This document shows, piece by piece, positions 62,238 to 64,000 of a stretch of DNA of 64,000 bases (positions within the stretch are counted from its first letter, which is position 1; every line of letters begins with the position of its first letter). The DNA is taken from positions 35,712-99,711 of the forward strand of contig JANYBG010000167.1 in assembly GCA_025360865.1 (NCBI GenBank), written 5' to 3'. Source of the DNA: Pseudomonadota bacterium (GTDB lineage: Bacteria > Pseudomonadota > Gammaproteobacteria > Steroidobacterales > Steroidobacteraceae). A program made the position numbers and the translations under genes. The notes below the pieces were generated by a model. That model saw nothing but the letters and a program-made list of their open reading frames with translations, was not told where the DNA came from and did no database searches.

Positions 62238-63575
62238 ATGTGGGTGCGCATCTGGACCTCCCTAGACTGGTGCTTCTTCGGACCGGCTTCCGCGCGCGAC
62301 GGCGCGCTGGGGACCGTCCTGCGCGTACTGCGTTACCCATACGCGGTGCTCCGCGACCTGTCGCGCGGGCAGATCAACCTGCGGGCCATGAGCCTGGTGT
62401 ATACCACCCTCCTGGCGCTCATCCCGCTGCTCGCCTTCAGCTTCGCGGTGCTCAAGATCTTCGGCGGCCACCGCGATCTTGAGCCGATCATCTACGAGTT
62501 CTTCCGGCCGCTGGGACCCTCGGCCGCGCACGAACTCACCAGCCACGCGCTGCAGATCGCCGGCCGGGTCAGCAGCGGTATCGTCGGCTCGCTCGGACTG
62601 GCGCTGCTCGCCTGGACGCTGGTGGGCACGATCAAGAAGGTCGAGGACAGCTTCAATTTCCTCTGGCGCGTCGAGCAGCCCCGCAGCTTCGCGCGCCGCG
62701 TCGCCGAGTACACCGGCCTCCTGATCGCCGCGCCCGTGCTGCTGGTCGGTTTCGTCGGCCTGCTGCACGCGACGATGAGCAGCGCATCGGTGCAGGGGGT
62801 CGTGCACCTGCCACTGCTACACCGGCTGCGCAGTGTCGGGCTGCTGCTGGCCCCCTACGCCATGGTCACAGCGTTCTTCACCGTGCTCTACATGACGATC
62901 CCCAACACGCGCGTGCACTGGCGCGCCGCGCTCACCGGCGCGCTGGTGGGCGGGGTGCTGTGGGCGGCCGGGGGAAAGATATTCACCGCCATGGTGGTCT
63001 ACTCGACGCGCCTGGACATCGTGTACGCCGGGTTCGCCGTCGTTGTGGCCGCGTTGCTGTGGACCTACTTCGGCTGGCTGATCATGCTCGCCGGCGCCCA
63101 ATTGTCCTTCTACGTGCAGAATCCGGCGTACCTGCGCCTGGGCCTGCAGCAGCTGCGCCTGTCAGCCGCTGACAGTGAGCAGCTCGCGCTGCGGCTGATG
63201 TTCCTGCTCGGTCGCACGCATCTCGCCGGCGGCCGGCGCTGGACGGTGAACCGCATCGCCAACGAGCTCGGGCTGCCGGGCACAGCGGTGGCGCAGATGG
63301 CCCACACGCTCGAGCGGGCCGGCATGCTGATCGTCACCGAGCTCGATGAGCTGGTGCCCTCGCGCGACATCGGCAGGATCAGTGTGTCCGATATCCTGGA
63401 TCTGGCGCGTCGCCAGGGCAGTGGCCACGCCGGCCCGCGCAACGTGCCGATGCCACCGGTTGACCGGCTGCTGGCGAGCCTCGAGGAGGCGCGCAGGAAA
63501 GGCTGCGGCGAACTCACCCTTCGTGACCTGGTCGATGAGGCCCCGCGGCTGTCGCTGGCCGTGGCGCGCGGCTGA
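62238..63575 (+). CDS. YihY/virulence factor BrkB family membrane protein
   Basis: MSLVYTTLLALIPLLAFSFAVLK; IPNTRVHWRAALTGALVGGVLWAAGGKIFTAMV; C-terminal winged-helix-like extension. Confidence 0.93.
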   Translation: MWVRIWTSLDWCFFGPASARDGALGTVLRVLRYPYAVLRDLSRGQINLRAMSLVYTTLLALIPLLAFSFAVLKIFGGHRDLEPIIYEFFRPLGPSAAHELTSHALQIAGRVSSGIVGSLGLALLAWTLVGTIKKVEDSFNFLWRVEQPRSFARRVAEYTGLLIAAPVLLVGFVGLLHATMSSASVQGVVHLPLLHRLRSVGLLLAPYAMVTAFFTVLYMTIPNTRVHWRAALTGALVGGVLWAAGGKIFTAMVVYSTRLDIVYAGFAVVVAALLWTYFGWLIMLAGAQLSFYVQNPAYLRLGLQQLRLSAADSEQLALRLMFLLGRTHLAGGRRWTVNRIANELGLPGTAVAQMAHTLERAGMLIVTELDELVPSRDIGRISVSDILDLARRQGSGHAGPRNVPMPPVDRLLASLEEARRKGCGELTLRDLVDEAPRLSLAVARG

Positions 63576-63586
63576 GCCCGCGCGCC

Positions 63587-64000
63587 CTATTCCCCGGCGA
63601 TCGTCATTTCCCCGATGAGCACCGAGCCGGTGCGTATGCCGCCACGCGCATCTACGTCGCTGCCGAGGGCGATGATGTCCTGGTACATCGGTCGCAGGTT
63701 GCCCGCGACGGTGATCTCCTGCACCGGAAACGCGATGGCGCCATCCTGGACCCAGAAGCCGCTCGCGCCGCGCGAATAGTCGCCCGTGACCCCATTCACG
63801 CCCTGACCCATGAGCTCGGTGACGAGCAGCCCCGTGCCCAGTCGCCTGAGGAAGGCCGCCCGGTCCAGGGTCGGAATGGCGCTGCTGATGATGAGGTTGT
63901 GGACCCCGCCGGCGTTGCCCGTGCTCTTGAGCCCGAGGCGCCGCGCTGAATAACTGCCCAGGATGTAGCCGTCGAGCACGCCCTCGCTGACGAGCTCGCG
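63587..64000 (-). CDS. pmbA: Metalloprotease PmbA, C-terminal part (continues past window)
   Basis: DGYILGSYSARRLGLKSTGNAGGVHNL..VTELMGQGVNGVTGDYSRGASGFWV. Confidence 0.93.
   Translation of the reverse strand, partial: RELVSEGVLDGYILGSYSARRLGLKSTGNAGGVHNLIISSAIPTLDRAAFLRRLGTGLLVTELMGQGVNGVTGDYSRGASGFWVQDGAIAFPVQEITVAGNLRPMYQDIIALGSDVDARGGIRTGSVLIGEMTIAGE

Noticed and set aside
1-64000. CRISPR arrays, transposases, prophage or integrase genes
   Set aside because: No regularly spaced repeats, no transposase/integrase-like ORFs; the region is syntenic housekeeping DNA.

Overview
High-GC gammaproteobacterial chromosomal segment, densely coded and mostly housekeeping. No phage, IS, CRISPR or integron sequence was found. 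Recognisable blocks, left to right: thyA/lgt; an rlmI-like methyltransferase divergent from a DUF255 protein; putA divergent from an Lrp-type regulator; an aminotransferase, M28 peptidase and beta-propeller; a desaturase; a YebC-family protein; a complete pqqABCDE cluster followed directly by def (pqqA is 24 aa and absent from the ORF track); a molybdopterin oxidoreductase; lhr; an ABC exporter with an AttH/CrtC-like protein; GST; FKBP; two adjacent genes with apparent single-base frameshifts (DUF486 and HAD); an ODC-like decarboxylase; a Sua5/TsaC-type enzyme; a tandem protease/pseudoprotease; dgkA; a glycine-cleavage operon with split gcvP under a tandem glycine riboswitch; ispG and phhB; ubiI/ubiH/pepP/ygfB; a zapB-like gene, zapA, 6S RNA and fau; rpiA; UrcA; tRNA-Gln; rpsI/rplM; coq7; a CRP-like regulator; rpe; purC; djlA; YihY; pmbA. 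Most worth a second look: a complete 16-codon Lys/Ala gene (MAKAKKKAKKKAAKKK) with its own promoter, SD and 14-bp inverted repeat; a stand-alone SWIM-like mini-protein beside pqq; a tandem HtrA-like protein whose second domain is catalytically degraded; a 15-residue all-acidic tail on the CRP homologue; a fau start codon inside the 6S RNA closing stem; and repeated placement of -10-like boxes almost on the start codon (possible leaderless mRNAs). All calls come from reading the sequence and family memory; no search was run.
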